The notes beneath the pieces are model-generated. The model was not told where the DNA came from. It did not search any database and was given only the letters and a program-made list of their open reading frames with translations. Positions 12,062 through 24,557 of a DNA stretch of 64,000 nucleotides are shown here, piece by piece; the first letter of the stretch is position 1; every line of letters begins with the position of its first letter. The DNA lies in the NCBI GenBank assembly GCA_964019155.1, contig OZ025241.1:104175059-104239058 (forward strand), given 5' to 3'. Source of the DNA: Osedax fenrisi. Lineage: Eukaryota > Annelida > Polychaeta > Sabellida > Siboglinidae. The position numbers and the translations under genes were made by a program.

Positions 12062-14075
12062 AGTAACTAATAAATCCCTGTAAATGTCCTGAACACATGT
12101 AAAATAGATAGACAGATCGTTACACTTTAGGACCTCTGCAGGAGTCCTTAGCAGGGTATCCTGCAGGACACCTGTGCAGTAATAATTGTTTGTCGGGTAG
12201 TCTCATAAATAGTCTGAATTATAAGGTTTCTGAGATAGCGTGAGTATACTATATATATAAACATATATAATATATATAACAGAATATATACGGTTATTTT
12301 ATTAACATGTAGATACATATATTATATAAATTATACATAATATATTATATTAATATTTTTAATATATATCACTATTTAAAATCAATAAGTATAAAGATAA
12401 TTCTCAATTTAAATATTTTTATATAGAATATAAAATATTTCATAAAATCCTTGTGTATTTTTTAAATTAATCAAACACTAATAATATAAAGTAGTTATAG
12501 AAATATTATAATAATTATTACACATGTAATGAATATTACTGTGAATAGGTGGATCATTATGTCAATATGAAGAAACTATTAAGCCTTATTTATTGATTTG
12601 GTTATTACTATATACATATATATTACTTTTCTCTTATACAATAAATCATTACTGTTAATATTTATACTAAATTTATATATATTGTCATTTATTATGATTA
12701 TCTAATTTATATACATTTTTGATAATTTTATTAAATTTTTTTTTAATTTACTTATATTATCAATATATATATAGTGTCTAATATAAAACAGTTAAACGCT
12801 GGAAAGCGTAATTACCCACATTCAATACCAGTTGAAATAATGTTGTTATTTAAAAAATTTAAAACCTTTTAAATAGTATTTATGAATTTTGTTATAATAT
12901 ACTGAATTTGAAATAAATTAATATATTTTAATATTTATATCATATAATTTTAATAGTTTCTTTTCTCTATATAAATATATTATGTAAATATTCCATTATT
13001 AAAAAAATATAATTTTTATATTATAATAAATTATTTGTACTTAATTAAAGTTTACCTATACTTTAAATCCTTTAAATATTACTTATTTTTAAATTTATAT
13101 TCATTGGATAAATTAATGTTTTTATCACTATGTTATTTTACCAAAAGTAAATGATTATTATGAAATAAAATATAAATATGGCTAGATTACTTAAGATATT
13201 CTTACTTTTAATATTGACTTACTATTTAATTAACATTATTATTTAGAGAAGTAATATCAAACATATTACATATGATATTATCTATATATCACAATGAATA
13301 CCATTATAAATGTAGTGTACAAAATTATTCGGATACGGGGAAACTTCACGTGTCATAGAAGATTCTCAAGATAATTGCATCTGATGTTAGTAATTCTATG
13401 TATAATCTTATTTGTATAATATAACCTTTATAATTATTTACATTATACTATACACACTATATTTCCTATTATTACCTAATATAATCAGGAACATAATTAT
13501 AACCTCTAATATAATTATTTTATTATAAACATATTGCATGACAATTAATTAGAAAACTGTTCGCTGAAATCATATTAGTGGCTAATTATAAAAGTTTATT
13601 TATCTTAAATATTTTCAGATATATTTTATAATATATATTATTATTGTAAATAAATATGCATATACATTGTATTTTATATAATTACTATAATAATAGAAAT
13701 AGATAACTTCAATATTCTTGTTATATTAGAAATTTGTCTAAATCCAATATTATTGTATATCATTGTGAAATTTAAGATAATTATAGAAATAGATTTGAAT
13801 AATGATTTATTAATATAGTATCTCAATCGATATTATAATTTATAAATTCCTTTTATTTCAAAAATATATACATTTTTATTAAGGTTTAAATATTTTTTAA
13901 ATAAAGTTTGATTTTGAATTATAATAAAATTAACTTATTTAAAAAATAATTAATATATTTAATATTAAATAATAATATAAACATATAAATAATAAGACGA
14001 TATCATCAATGTGATATATAATATCAATAACTATGTTAAGCTTGTCTATTACATAACTACTGTTACATAATGTGT
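12062..14075. other. AT-rich intergenic DNA, no gene seen
   Basis: The sequence is dominated by TATA, AATT and ATATTT words with dense stops in all frames. Near 12145-12175 there is a small GC-richer inverted motif (CTCTGCAGGAGTCC / GTATCCTGCAGGAC). Nothing else was recognised. Confidence 0.6.
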
Positions 14076-14225
14076 TGAACAGGCTGAAGGAAACCGCTGC
14101 TTCCCATCTGATCGTGAACACATACAATATTTCTGCTATCTGATCATCGATCCTATCAGAAGACGTGTTACATCGCTGTATCATTGCTTCGGATCATCTC
14201 TATTCACTTGACCGATGCTACAACG
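14076..14225. other. GC-richer island, possible coding remnant
   Basis: About 150 bases stand out from the surrounding AT-rich DNA. A plus frame reads NVLNRLKETAASHLIVNTYN before a stop. A minus frame reads through SDRIDDQIAEILYVFTIRWE. Neither matches a family I recognise, and both are short. It could be a fragment of an exon or an old transposon. Confidence 0.2.
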
Positions 14226-14394
14226 TGAAACATAACTATACTTATGTGTAATCAGATATAATAATATTTGTTTTAATATTTGCATTCAGCAATAAGTACG
14301 GAATACATTATACTTCTTATTACGATATATTATATATATATTCAGCATATAGAATACTAGTTTTAAATATCATATCAAATATAAGAATTAATAT

Positions 14395-14800
14395 AAATTG
14401 AATTAGATGTAATTTTGATTGACATAAATTTAATATAATTCATGAATTATTATTTAAATGTATTATAATTAATGAATTGATTTTATAACATACATTTAAT
14501 AGAATTATGTATATATTTGTATAAATTATCTTAAAATAATAGTTTGTATACTATTAACCTGGCATTATATCAGCAGATATTTGGACCAACTGCATATAGG
14601 TTGTAGTTCCTAGAATATTGAATAGAGATATTAATATATATTATATTATATATAAAATTACTTAATTTAATATAATAATTCATTGTTATTGAAATTTACT
14701 ATAATTAATGAATTGATATTTTAACATACATTTAACTATGTATAATTTATTATATAAATAATTGTGTATATATTTGTATAAATTATCTTTAACCGTTTGA
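14395..14800. repeat. Local duplication in AT-rich DNA
   Basis: A segment with TATAATTAATGAATTGAT..ACATACATTTAA..ATATATTTGTATAAATTATCTT occurs near 14460-14535 and again, slightly changed, near 14695-14790. These are two diverged copies about 240 bases apart. No gene is present. Confidence 0.5.
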
Positions 14801-14924
14801 ATCCGAGCATGTTATAATTACATGTCGCCTAGATCGGAGCGTTCGTTTTTTTTTAAATATGTACCACGTTTACCATGTTCTATTATAAGTTATAATATGT
14901 GGGTTTAGGTTTAAGGGATTAATC

Positions 14925-15640
14925 TGAAAAAAAATTAGTAAATAATTAATTATTCAAAATATTACAATCAATTGTAACAATTATAATTAATTCTTTAAAA
15001 TAAAAAAAATTATATTTATAACCTAAATTAATGTATATAATACTAATATTGTGTATATGCATTTATATTTATAAAGTGTTATATAACAATATATAAACCA
15101 ACAATAAACTAAAGAAATTATATAAATTAAGTCATTATTGAATAATTTACAAGTAATACGCACAAATAATATTACATATTTTTAATATAAATTTTATAAA
15201 TTACATTTTCACTATGAAATATTTATTTTCTATAATTACAAGTAAATTTTATTTTATTTATTATATAAATTAGATAATTAATTTGGAAAAAAATTAGTTG
15301 ATAATTAATTATTCAAAATATTATAATCAATTAAATAGTAACAATAATAATTAATTCCTTACAATAAAATAATTATAATTCAAACCTAAATTAATATAAA
15401 TAATACCAAGATTTTGTATATGCATTTATATTTATAAAGTGCTAACAATATATAAGAATAAACAAGAAATTATTTAAATTTATTAATTATTGAATAAGTT
15501 ATAAATAATAATTCTCAAATGATATAAAGTAATTTTCTATTAGATTTTTTAAATACATTTTTAATATACATTCATAAATTGAATTTTCACTATGAAATAT
15601 TTATTTCTGTAATTACAATTAAACTTTATTTGAATCTATA
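14925..15640. repeat. Diverged tandem duplication, about 350 bp unit
   Basis: The stretch from AAAAAAATTAGTAAATAATT at about 14930 is repeated from about 15285. Landmarks kept in both copies are ATTATTCAAAATATTA, CCTAAATTAATGTATAT/CCTAAATTAATATAAAT, GTATATGCATTTATATTTAT and ACTATGAAATATTTATTT. The copies differ by many substitutions and small indels, so the duplication is old. Confidence 0.65.
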
Positions 15641-15841
15641 ATAAATATTATTTAATTTAATATGAAAAAATCTAACAAATTAATTAATTAATTAATTAAT
15701 CGCAATTTAATAAATTATTCTTTTTAAAATTCGCTTACATTTTAAATTCTAAATACAACATATAGTTAAATATATACAACATATAGTATAGAATATATAT
15801 AAAAAATTATTTACATAGGTAATTACTAATAACTAATTACT

Positions 15842-17592
15842 ATGCGGGGAAATAGTAGTATATATAAGAAGGGAATATTTGTCAAGTAGAAGGGCGAGAG
15901 TGGAGTTTAGTAATTCAGGAGATATGGTAAGGTATACAAGAATTAATACAAGTTATGAGAAGAATAAAGAAATATTAATAGATTTTATTTTTCTATAATG
16001 AATAAGTTTCTTGGATAAAGAAGAAAATAGAGGGAAGATATCTGTAAAAGTGATGATGAATATGGTGAGAGAGATAATTTCAGATTTTTGGAGCATGGAT
16101 GGGGAAAGGTTTATATTGGGCAGATGTTAAATGTGATAAAACCGGAGTTTTTAATTTGAATTTGTCTTTGTTCGTAAATAGTTGTGTTGGGAGTTAATAA
16201 GTTGGCGAGATAGTCTGGTGTGTTATGGTGAGTGAAATATTATAAATTATACGGGATTTTATTGGCAGCCAATGTAATTTGGTTCTTAGAGGAGATATAT
16301 GTTGTCTGGAATGTTTAGCTATGTTGAATATAAATCTGATAGCTGAGTTTTTAAAGCGTTGGAGTTTATTTATTATAAAATATAAGGAGGTATACAGGAG
16401 TTACAGGAGTTACAGTGATCAAGGCAGGTAGAATGAGGGATGTAGCGAGAAGTTTTGCGTTATTAAAATTATTGAAGGGTCTTATTGTTCGCAAGTTATG
16501 CAGTATGTAGTTAATTGACTGTGATAGTGATTTAGTCTGAATGTGAAATTGTAGTTTTGTGTCGATTAATATACCAACATTTGTTACTTTACTAGCATAA
16601 TAAATACTCAAATTGTTAATGTTAATTTGTGGTGGAAGGAATATAGTAGTAGATGTTTTAATATGCAGTGATTCAGTTTTAATACAGTTTAGTGATAAGG
16701 AGTTGTTGGTGAGCCAGTTATGTATGTCGGTAATGCAGTTGTTAAGTACATTTATGTCATTGTTAGGGTCTATCAATCTACAGTGTAATTGTATGTCATC
16801 AGCATACGAGTGATAGTCTATAGTGCGGTATTTGTCTATAATTTTAAATAAAGGAAGTAGATAGATATTGAACAGTAGTGGACCAAGGAAAGATCCTTGA
16901 GATACTCCATGAGTAACTTTACGAGGTTTAGAGATTAGTGAGTTTATACTAATTTGGTAAAAACGATCAGTTAGGTATGAGATGAACCAATCGAGTGCAG
17001 TACCAGAGATTCCGATAGAAGTTAGTCGATTTATAAGGATATTATGGTCAAGGGTGTCGAAGGCAGCTGATAAATCAAGGAGAATGACCACTGAACCATG
17101 TGATGATCCAGCAGATAGGTGAATGTGATTAAGGATATGTATTATTGCAGTTTTAGTACTTTTGTGCTTGGTATAGGCACTCTGATATGGGTTTAATATA
17201 TGATTTCCATGAAGATACAAATTTAGTTGACGAGAAACTACTCGTTCTAGGGTTTTGGAGAGCGTTGATAAGTTGGAGATTGATCGGTAGTTGGCGAGGA
17301 TTGATTTGTCAAGGTTTGGTTTTTTTATGATGTAACATATGCTGTTTTCATATAGATTGGAACAATGATTGATATAAGTTAGTTTTCTATTATTTTTGGT
17401 AATAAGATGTAGATAAATGTGGTACTTATTTAATATAGAATGAGGAATTGGATATAGTTCGGAAGATGTATTTACTGCACTGAGGAGTAGTTGATGGTAA
17501 TGTGAAGGAGGATAGGGAATATAGAGGTGGATTATATAGTTCATTGAGTGGTGTAGGGAGTGATTTAATTATATTCATGACTTTAGTATTTA
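15842..17592 (-). mobile_element. 5'-truncated LINE, L2/CR1/Rex1-like family (copy 1)
   Basis: The 3' end lies at about 15842 (TGCGGGGAAATAGTAG); the same end sequence begins the related copy at about 55362. Homology to that copy runs up to about 17592, where copy 1 stops and copy 4 continues into the endonuclease, so copy 1 is 5'-truncated. Relative to copy 4 it lacks about 200 bases of 3' sequence near 16060. Fragments of the same LINE recur at 31170 and 43568 through segmental duplication. Confidence 0.8.
16366..17544 (-). CDS. LINE reverse transcriptase, 392-codon open frame (partial ORF2)
   Basis: This is an uninterrupted frame covering most of a reverse transcriptase, which copies element RNA at a nicked target. 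Visible motifs in order are NYRSISNLSTLSKTLERVV (fingers), HKSTKTA, VILLDLSAAFDTLDHN (first catalytic Asp), HGVSQGSFLGPLLFNIYL, SYADDIQLH (catalytic pair of Asp) and NVGILIDTKLQF. The pattern LSAAFDT...GVxQGSxLGPLLF...YADDxQL fits L2/CR1/Rex1-type LINEs. The first Met at 17544 is probably not the native start, because upstream ORF2 with the endonuclease is lost. The C-terminal tail continues in other frames below 16366. It is intact over the catalytic core, but with no endonuclease it is likely inactive. Confidence 0.85.
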   Translation of the reverse strand: MNYIIHLYIPYPPSHYHQLLLSAVNTSSELYPIPHSILNKYHIYLHLITKNNRKLTYINHCSNLYENSICYIIKKPNLDKSILANYRSISNLSTLSKTLERVVSRQLNLYLHGNHILNPYQSAYTKHKSTKTAIIHILNHIHLSAGSSHGSVVILLDLSAAFDTLDHNILINRLTSIGISGTALDWFISYLTDRFYQISINSLISKPRKVTHGVSQGSFLGPLLFNIYLLPLFKIIDKYRTIDYHSYADDIQLHCRLIDPNNDINVLNNCITDIHNWLTNNSLSLNCIKTESLHIKTSTTIFLPPQININNLSIYYASKVTNVGILIDTKLQFHIQTKSLSQSINYILHNLRTIRPFNNFNNAKLLATSLILPALITVTPVTPVYLLIFYNK

Positions 17593-17682
17593 GAATTTAC
17601 TTAATTTTAATACGAATAATGTACGTACATAGGAATTTTATATATTTAAAAAGATTAAAAAGATCGTTTAATTGCAAGTTAG

Positions 17683-18727
17683 GGGCATGGGTAAAAATCA
17701 TGAAAAAATATAATTTTCGTATTATTTTATTATTATTTATTTATAATATTTGAAATATTATCTTTAAAATGGTATATAAATGGTTTGTTTACGTAAAATA
17801 AAACTGATAAAAAGAAGCATTTTAAAACAACTATAAATAAAAAATAATATTTGTAATAAATATATTAAAATAATATATTTCTTATATGTGTGAATTCGTA
17901 AAAGGCATATTTTTACTTGGTTATAAGATCAAATTTTAAAATTTTAAAACTAAAGGAAAGATTATTATATGATGCATTAGTGTATAGGTGACGCTTTTAT
18001 TATGAAATATAAATTGTGACAGGTAATCTTTTGAAAAATTTGTGTTATAATTATATGATGTATTATTTATATTATTTATACTGATTCTATATTATTTATA
18101 ACTTTTTTTTTATAAAATTAGTATATATTATATAAATTCTACAATATATATATCTATTAATTTTCTATAACTATACTGATATCTATATATATATATATAT
18201 ATATTACATGTATACACATTCAATATACATAGATATACCCGTGTATTAATTTATATATATATATATATATATATATATGTCATTTATTTGTAACATATCA
18301 ATACAATTTAATTTAACTTTAAACTTGATTTATACAAAATAATTATTTTTACCAACTACGTTCACTATAATTTTAATAAGTTTAGTAATATTGCTTTATT
18401 CTATTTAATTATTTTTGCATTATCTCCATAACATATGTAGCTTTATTATTCTAGTTTTGTTATTGATAAGAATTTATATTTATTTTTAAAATAGTATTTG
18501 TTAACATTTTTGTTGATATTTTGTAGGTCATGTACATACATATGCATAACTCTTAGATTATTAAAAATAAAAACTTGGAAATTACGATTAACAATTATCA
18601 GATTAATTAGTATACAACTAAAAAAAATTTAATAATTTTAATATAAATTACTTAGTGAATTAAGTTTTGAAAATTAGTCCTTTTTTGTATCTTTTACATG
18701 TAAACGAAAAACCCGTGCCGCGTGCCC
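17683..18727. mobile_element. TTAA-specific nonautonomous DNA element, 1045 bp
   Basis: The ends are GGGCATGGG and, inverted, GGGCACGCGGCACGGG. TTAA at 18728-18731 flanks the right. The left flank reads TTAG (17679-17682), apparently a mutated TTAA. Unit 2 keeps the empty site (GCAAGTTAAAGAAATAT at about 31659), which proves insertion. TTAA target sites are known for piggyBac-type and Kolobok-type transposons. No transposase frame is visible. Confidence 0.75.
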
Positions 18728-18801
18728 TTAAAGAAATATATTATATGTATATGGTATTATAACAATGATACGTAAATTATTAGAGAAATAAAACTAATTA
18801 T

Positions 18802-19713
18802 TAGTGTTGTGAGTTAATAAAAAACATGTTTTAAACAGACGTTTTAAACGCGTTTTAAACCGTTTTAAACATGGAATAAAAAATGAAAAAAACAGTAAAA
18901 AACAAGAGACATAAATTTATACATATATTTATTTAATTGTTAATATTTAAATCCATTTAAATTTAAATTTAAATTTAATTTGATAAATAATAATTTCTCT
19001 GATCTTTTTTGATATAATAAATTGTATAATAATTGAAAAATTAATGAGTATTTAATAAATGTATAAAAATATAATATTATTATTATAATAATAAATTAAA
19101 TTAGATTTCTTTTATGTTTTGATATAATAAATTGTATAATAATATATATTATGTTTAATATTATATAAAAAAATAGTATGAATTTTCATATTTTTTTAAT
19201 AATAATATATTAATATATAAAAGAAATATGAAAGTTCATAATATATATTATTATAAAATGTATTATATCAGAACATAAAGAAATCTAATTTTACTTTATT
19301 ATTTATAATATTTTATTTTATAAAATAAATATTAAAGTTCATACAGCTTTTATAATATTAATTATATAATGTACATATATCTATAGATTGTGATACAATC
19401 TCCATGTCTATAATATTAAATAATACAGAAATACGCTGTGTTATATTATAACAAAATAAATATTATAATTATTATAATTGTCATACTAATGTTTAGTTTG
19501 ACAATATTATTTAATGATGCTAATAATACAGATATTATATTATTTGAATTATTACTGATTATTCATATAATATGTACTTATTTTATTATTATTTTATTTT
19601 TTGTAACAGAAAAAAACGGATAAAAAACTAATAAAATGGATTAAAAACGAAAAAAACGTTGAAAACATGTTTTAAACAAACATTAATAAAAAACGCGTTT
19701 TTTAACAACACTA
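18802..19713. mobile_element. hAT-like nonautonomous element, 912 bp, 8-bp TSD
   Basis: The terminal inverted repeat is TAGTGTTGT. The duplicated target CTAATTAT lies at 18794-18801 and 19714-19721. The empty site with one CTAATTAT is at about 31735 in unit 2. Subterminal GTTTTAAAC motifs are repeated four times at 18827-18875, with another near the right end (about 19668). An 8-bp TSD with a TAGTGTTG-type end fits the hAT superfamily. The 61-codon frame inside is AT-rich and probably meaningless. Confidence 0.85.
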
Positions 19714-20391
19714 CTAATTATATTCTAAAATTAATTAATTAATTTCAATCATATATACAAAATATTATTAACGTAAATGGTATAATTGTATAATAAGATA
19801 ACACAATTATAGGTAAACTGTTGTATTATGAATTATAATAGAAATTAAAAATATTAGTATTTATCTCTAAATTATAATTTTCTAACTTATAACTATTTAC
19901 ACTACTATCAAAGATTTTCCGAAGGAAAGATATAACACTTACGAGAAATCATGTTTTCTAATTTGTATACAAAATACCCTGATGCCACCTATAGCGGGTT
20001 ACTTTTAGGAACTATGATTTGTTTATAATGTAAATTCGTATTTGACTATATACTTTTAAAATGTTAAATAATATGCTTTAAATTAATATATGATGAAAAC
20101 TAAGTGTTCATTACTAATATATAACAAACAAATATGATATGTATGTTTTAAATGCTATAAGTATATATTTAGTAAGTAAAAGCTAATTTATATTGCATGT
20201 AATTTAATAGAGCAATGAAAACATTGTTGTATGCAAACAGAGCCGAACCTAAATCTATTTCAGTGATTTCGATACTACTGCTAGCAGCGGCAGGGGATAT
20301 TACTAAATTACGTTGCAAGCATAGGGAGTGTTTTATATCTTTGCTTCGCAAAATCTTTGCTACTATTAAATATAACTATAAAATATAATAA

Positions 20392-20473
20392 GTCAAATGG
20401 TCGAGTTGTCTAGAGTGTGTATTACCATGCTTATTTTGCCCTAATGTCAGGGTTTGACTTCCCGTCATGGAAC
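20392..20473 (+). repeat. tRNA-derived SINE-like segment (unit 1 copy)
   Basis: It has a box A-like TGGTCGAGTTGTCTAGAGTG and a box B-like GGGTTTGACTTCCC about 47 bases downstream, the spacing of an RNA polymerase III internal promoter. The ends do not pair as an acceptor stem, so it is not a functional tRNA. The copy in unit 2 is at 32408-32489. Confidence 0.5.
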
Positions 20474-21161
20474 ATTTATTTTATCTTTTTACAATATATA
20501 ATTATTTATTTTAATATATTTATATATATATATATATATATACATATTAGTGTACTTCAAACTTCGAACTGATACTCAATGATTATAAAATTTTGAATTC
20601 GGACTCGAAATAATACTTGACTATTTCGAACCGATATTCTGGTAGTAGGGTATATTACAAAACTAATATATATATATTCCTCTCTTAATCTGCATACCAT
20701 ATAGATATTTTTTTATATATATTTATTTTTAGTATATTTATTCTATGTAATTTTATTATATTTATTAAATATATATATTTGTGTATATATGCGCTAATTT
20801 ATTTATAAATTATATTTTATATACATAATTAGATATTAGTTAAATAAATACCAACTAATATTTATTATGTTTCATTTTTAGTTTAGATCAAATATACAAA
20901 TTGACCTACTTTAAATTTAAATTAAAATATTGATTTTTAATTAAGTTGTACATTTCATTCTCTCCATTATTGCATATATATTTTTATTTTATAAATATTT
21001 ATTCAATATTTAATTTAATTATTGCATAATATATTTATTTGTTTTAATTTCTAATAATTTATTTATTATATTGAATATACTTTATATGTATATATTATAT
21101 ATATATAATATATATATTATATATTTATATTTATTTAATTTTTGAATTAATGTATTTCAAC

Positions 21162-21643
21162 CATCGATATAGTGAGAAAGTGACCTGTGCAATTGAATGT
21201 AGTGTATGGCACTATCCGCTACGGGCGCTGCAGTCGAAACCCACTATCTGGCCCACTACTTTTTATTTATAATAATATTTATTTATACATATATATATTG
21301 ATAATTAATACCAATTTTATTGTACTATCTATTCTAAAAATAAAATTATATATTTAAAATACATAATATCAACATTCCTCGTAATTTTGTGTATTTAAAT
21401 TGAAGATATAATACTATTTTATTGATATTTATAATTTAAATCCATTGATATAGATAGAAGTCACTTTAATCTATTACGACGAAAAGCCTACTGTTTTAAT
21501 ATTTGACATATATAATGTGACTAATATCCAATCAAAATCACTGATACCATTTTGTTAATTTATCGATAAAAGTGTCATTCACGTGTCTATCTTTTACATG
21601 CATTGCGTGCGTCAATTGCTTATCCACTTTCTTTATATCGATG
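21162..21643. mobile_element. MITE, 482 bp (unit 1-specific copy)
   Basis: It starts CATCGATATAG and ends CTTTATATCGATG, and it shares TCAATTGCTTATCCACTTTC and the interior with the MITEs at 28269 and 40668. Unit 2 lacks it (AATTAATGTATTATATGCAG at about 34673). The left flank (ATTTCAAC) does not match the right flank (ATTATATG) as a clean 8-bp TSD, so this left edge is uncertain. Confidence 0.7.
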
Positions 21644-21759
21644 ATTATATGCAGTGATTTTGTATTTGTGTATATATTTAAGTTGTATGCATATTAGCTT
21701 CTGATCGTAGATATATGTACATATTTTTTCACAATATAGCTATAACTTATTAGACCATA

Positions 21760-22119
21760 CAGATTATTAGACCATATTATACTAATAAATCGTATAAATA
21801 TGATATTGCTATTAGATTCAATGCACTAGAATTAATCAAGTCCTACATCACAGAACGTACAGAAACTGTGAATGACTTATCTCAACAGAAATATTCTTAA
21901 AATACTGAATTCCAAAAGCTCTGTCATGCGGCATATACTATTTAATCATTACATTTTAATGTATACATAAACCCTATTTTTTAAATCATGGATAAATATA
22001 AACTAATAAAATACCACGCATATGCCCATACTTAAAATTATATATTGATTCTTCATCTGAAAATTACTTTACATCAGTAAAACTATTAAATGAATGCATT
22101 AATGAGATCATAGAATGGT
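21760..22119 (+). pseudogene. LINE reverse transcriptase remnant, 5' half (split by TTAA elements)
   Basis: Frames read LDHIILINR (LDHxxL motif), then AIRFNAIELIKSYITE, then the YADD region (YHAYAH, frameshifted by a lost base at about 22030). The fragment is cut by the TTAA elements inserted at 22124 and resumes at 26665-26765 (NSLKINLEKTK). The uninterrupted counterpart in unit 2 is 34780-35215. Confidence 0.65.
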
Positions 22120-22123
22120 TTAA

Positions 22124-23756
22124 GGGTATACAGCAATGTGTAAATCAGAGAAAATCAAAAAAATAAAATAAAAAATATTATTCAATAATATTAATTTATC
22201 ATATATTATGTAGTACCTGTCAAAATATTATGATCGAAAACGGCCTATAAATACCATAAAAAGCATATTTTATAGTGCACCTTTAAAATATATAATGTTG
22301 GCTTATCATTTTGTTTGAAATCTACATGCACAATTTTATAATAATGCCTACATTTTATTTTATAACATTAAATACTTATATATTGTCAATTTAAAAAATT
22401 TAAAAACCAAATTTTATATCTCAATTTATTCTATATTATTATCTTTGTAAACATATATCATGTGATATTATAAACCAATAGAAAAGCTAATAAACAGATG
22501 CTATAAAATATTTTATTTACTATATGTCATTTCATTTTAAAATTTACGTTTTTATATCCTTTACCATTTATTTGCATATATATCTATATTATTTATATAT
22601 CTTTATAGCTAGTTTCATTTATATATTAGTTTTATATTATAAGTAGTATAACATTGTTCTTTGTATATCATTATTAGCCTTTATATTAGATTTACATTTG
22701 ACTTTTCAAATACATTTTTTTTATTTATATTCAATATAATATTGTTTTATATATTTACATTTATTTATATTACATTAGTATTATTTACATTTATTGGCAT
22801 ATAACTTTGGAGCACAGAGGATAATGCAGAATCTAGATCAACACATTCAAATTAGAAGTGAAGAGAGTATAATTGAATGTATTTTACAATTTAGAATTAT
22901 ATATTGAATTTACACATCTATATATATATTATATTATAAACATTATATTATTGATTTATTTATTGAATTTACACATATTATAAATTATTGATTTATTTTA
23001 TCATATATCTATATATATCAGCTATACATAAATACATTTTATGTATATAATTTACTATGATAACATACAACTATTGCTTTATTTTATAATAATTGATTTT
23101 TAATTAGTAAAACTTTAGATTCGTTATTCTCAGAATAATTATTTTGTACTACCTAGTTGTATATAAATGCACTTTTAGAAAAAACTATTATATGTATCTT
23201 ACTAATTTTTGTTGCTATATATAATCAGTATAATAATAAATAACTTAGAGAGAGATTATTATATAAATATAATTAAAAGTAAGTGAAAAGAGATAATATT
23301 GGTGACAATATTGTATTTTTAATTAGTAAAACTTTAGATGTGTTTTTCTCAGAATAATTATTTTGTACTACCTAGTTGAATATAAATCATTTTTTAGAAA
23401 AAAATATTATAGGTATCCTTCTAATTTTTTTTGCTATATATAAATAGTATAATAATAAATATCTTAGAGAGAGATTATTATATAAATATAATTAAAAGTA
23501 AGTGAAGAGATAATATTGGTGAAAATATTGTATTACAAAATAAATATTATATGTAATATATTTGATATATGAAATAGATTATTTAAAAAAAAAATCTCTC
23601 TTAGGGTTGTAGAATAATATATTATCAATATAATAAAAAAAAAATTAGTTAGATTCATTGATTACTTTTACCTAAAAAGTACTTTTAGTAATGGTATGTA
23701 TTTCCTATCTATTAACATGTAAGTGCGCGAAATGGTGTGCGTTGTGCGGTATGCCC
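22124..23756. mobile_element. TTAA-specific DNA element, 1633 bp
   Basis: It is flanked by TTAA at 22120-22123 and 23757-23760. The imperfect terminal inverted repeats are GGGTATACAGCAATGTG and GGGCATACCGCACAACGC. The unit 2 empty site is GGTTTAATAGTAATTC at about 35157. No transposase frame is seen. The right-hand TTAA is shared with the next element, which abuts it. Confidence 0.8.
23097..23530. repeat. Tandem duplication of about 217 bp inside TTAA element
   Basis: TTTTTAATTAGTAAAACTTT through AGTAAGTGAA...GATAATATTGGTGA occurs twice in tandem, with copies starting at about 23097 and 23314 and few differences. CTCAGAATAATTATTTTG occurs in both and also near 38236 in another TTAA element, which links the families. 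Confidence 0.75.
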
Positions 23757-24506
23757 TTAAGGGGCCGCGCAACACCCTGCGTTTAACATGGTGGAGATAG
23801 GAAAATCATGGAATACTAAAAATAGATTCAATCTATGAATACTTCAAAATATCAATTAATTTTTTTTTATATATCATATAACTAATATGTATCTACAAAT
23901 ATAACTATAGCGTATGATAATTAGATTATTAAAATTATATTAACAATGGACAAACATAATACCTATTTCTAGAAAAAAAAATATGCAAGAAATTTCAATA
24001 ATAAATTAAAAATATTATATATAATTGAATAATTTATTAGATTTATATAGTTATATCTGAAGAGTAACATAATACTAATATACTGTGAAAATTTCATGTC
24101 ATTTGAATAAGTATTTCTATAATCGAAAGTAGTTCAAACATAGATGGTAACCGTTTTTTTTTTATTCAGATATATTCACGTTTTAAAAATTACATTATTA
24201 AAAATGTCATAACTTCATAATTTTAACTAATTTTAAAATCTGCTTTGTTATTTATAAGTTATACAAATAAGACGTAGGTGTATATTATAAGTAATAAGAA
24301 TTTATTTATATAAATAATAAAAATATGACAAATATTTATATATGTTTATAACATGTATGCGAATGATTATTTATAAAATAGTAAATATAATAAGTAATAA
24401 TACAAATATTTATATATGTTTATAAAATGTATGCTAATGATTATTTATAAAATAGTAAATATAATAAGTAATAATACAAATATATATATAAATATATAAA
24501 TACAAA

Positions 24507-24557
24507 AAATATCCATTTATAAGGCTGCACAATGTGCAGCCTTATAAATGGATATTT
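24507..24557. repeat. 51-bp near-perfect palindrome at the gene's 3' end
   Basis: Two 25-base arms (24507-24531 and 24533-24557) are perfectly complementary around a single base. The centre reads GGCTGCACAATGTGCAGCC. The last codons and stop of the exon at 24542-24799 lie in the right arm, so the gene's end is mirrored. It could form a cruciform or an RNA hairpin. Confidence 0.9.

Noticed and set aside
16613..16813. Plus-strand ORFs opposite the LINE RT (also 17502, 31487, 56415)
   Set aside because: They are antisense shadows of the LINE reading frame.
19438..19623. 61-codon isoleucine-rich ORF that could be a membrane peptide
   Set aside because: AT-rich sequence inside a MITE yields I/L/F-rich frames by chance, and there is no supporting motif.
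20392..20473. Functional tRNA gene
   Set aside because: No acceptor stem pairing and no clear anticodon stem; kept as a SINE-like repeat.
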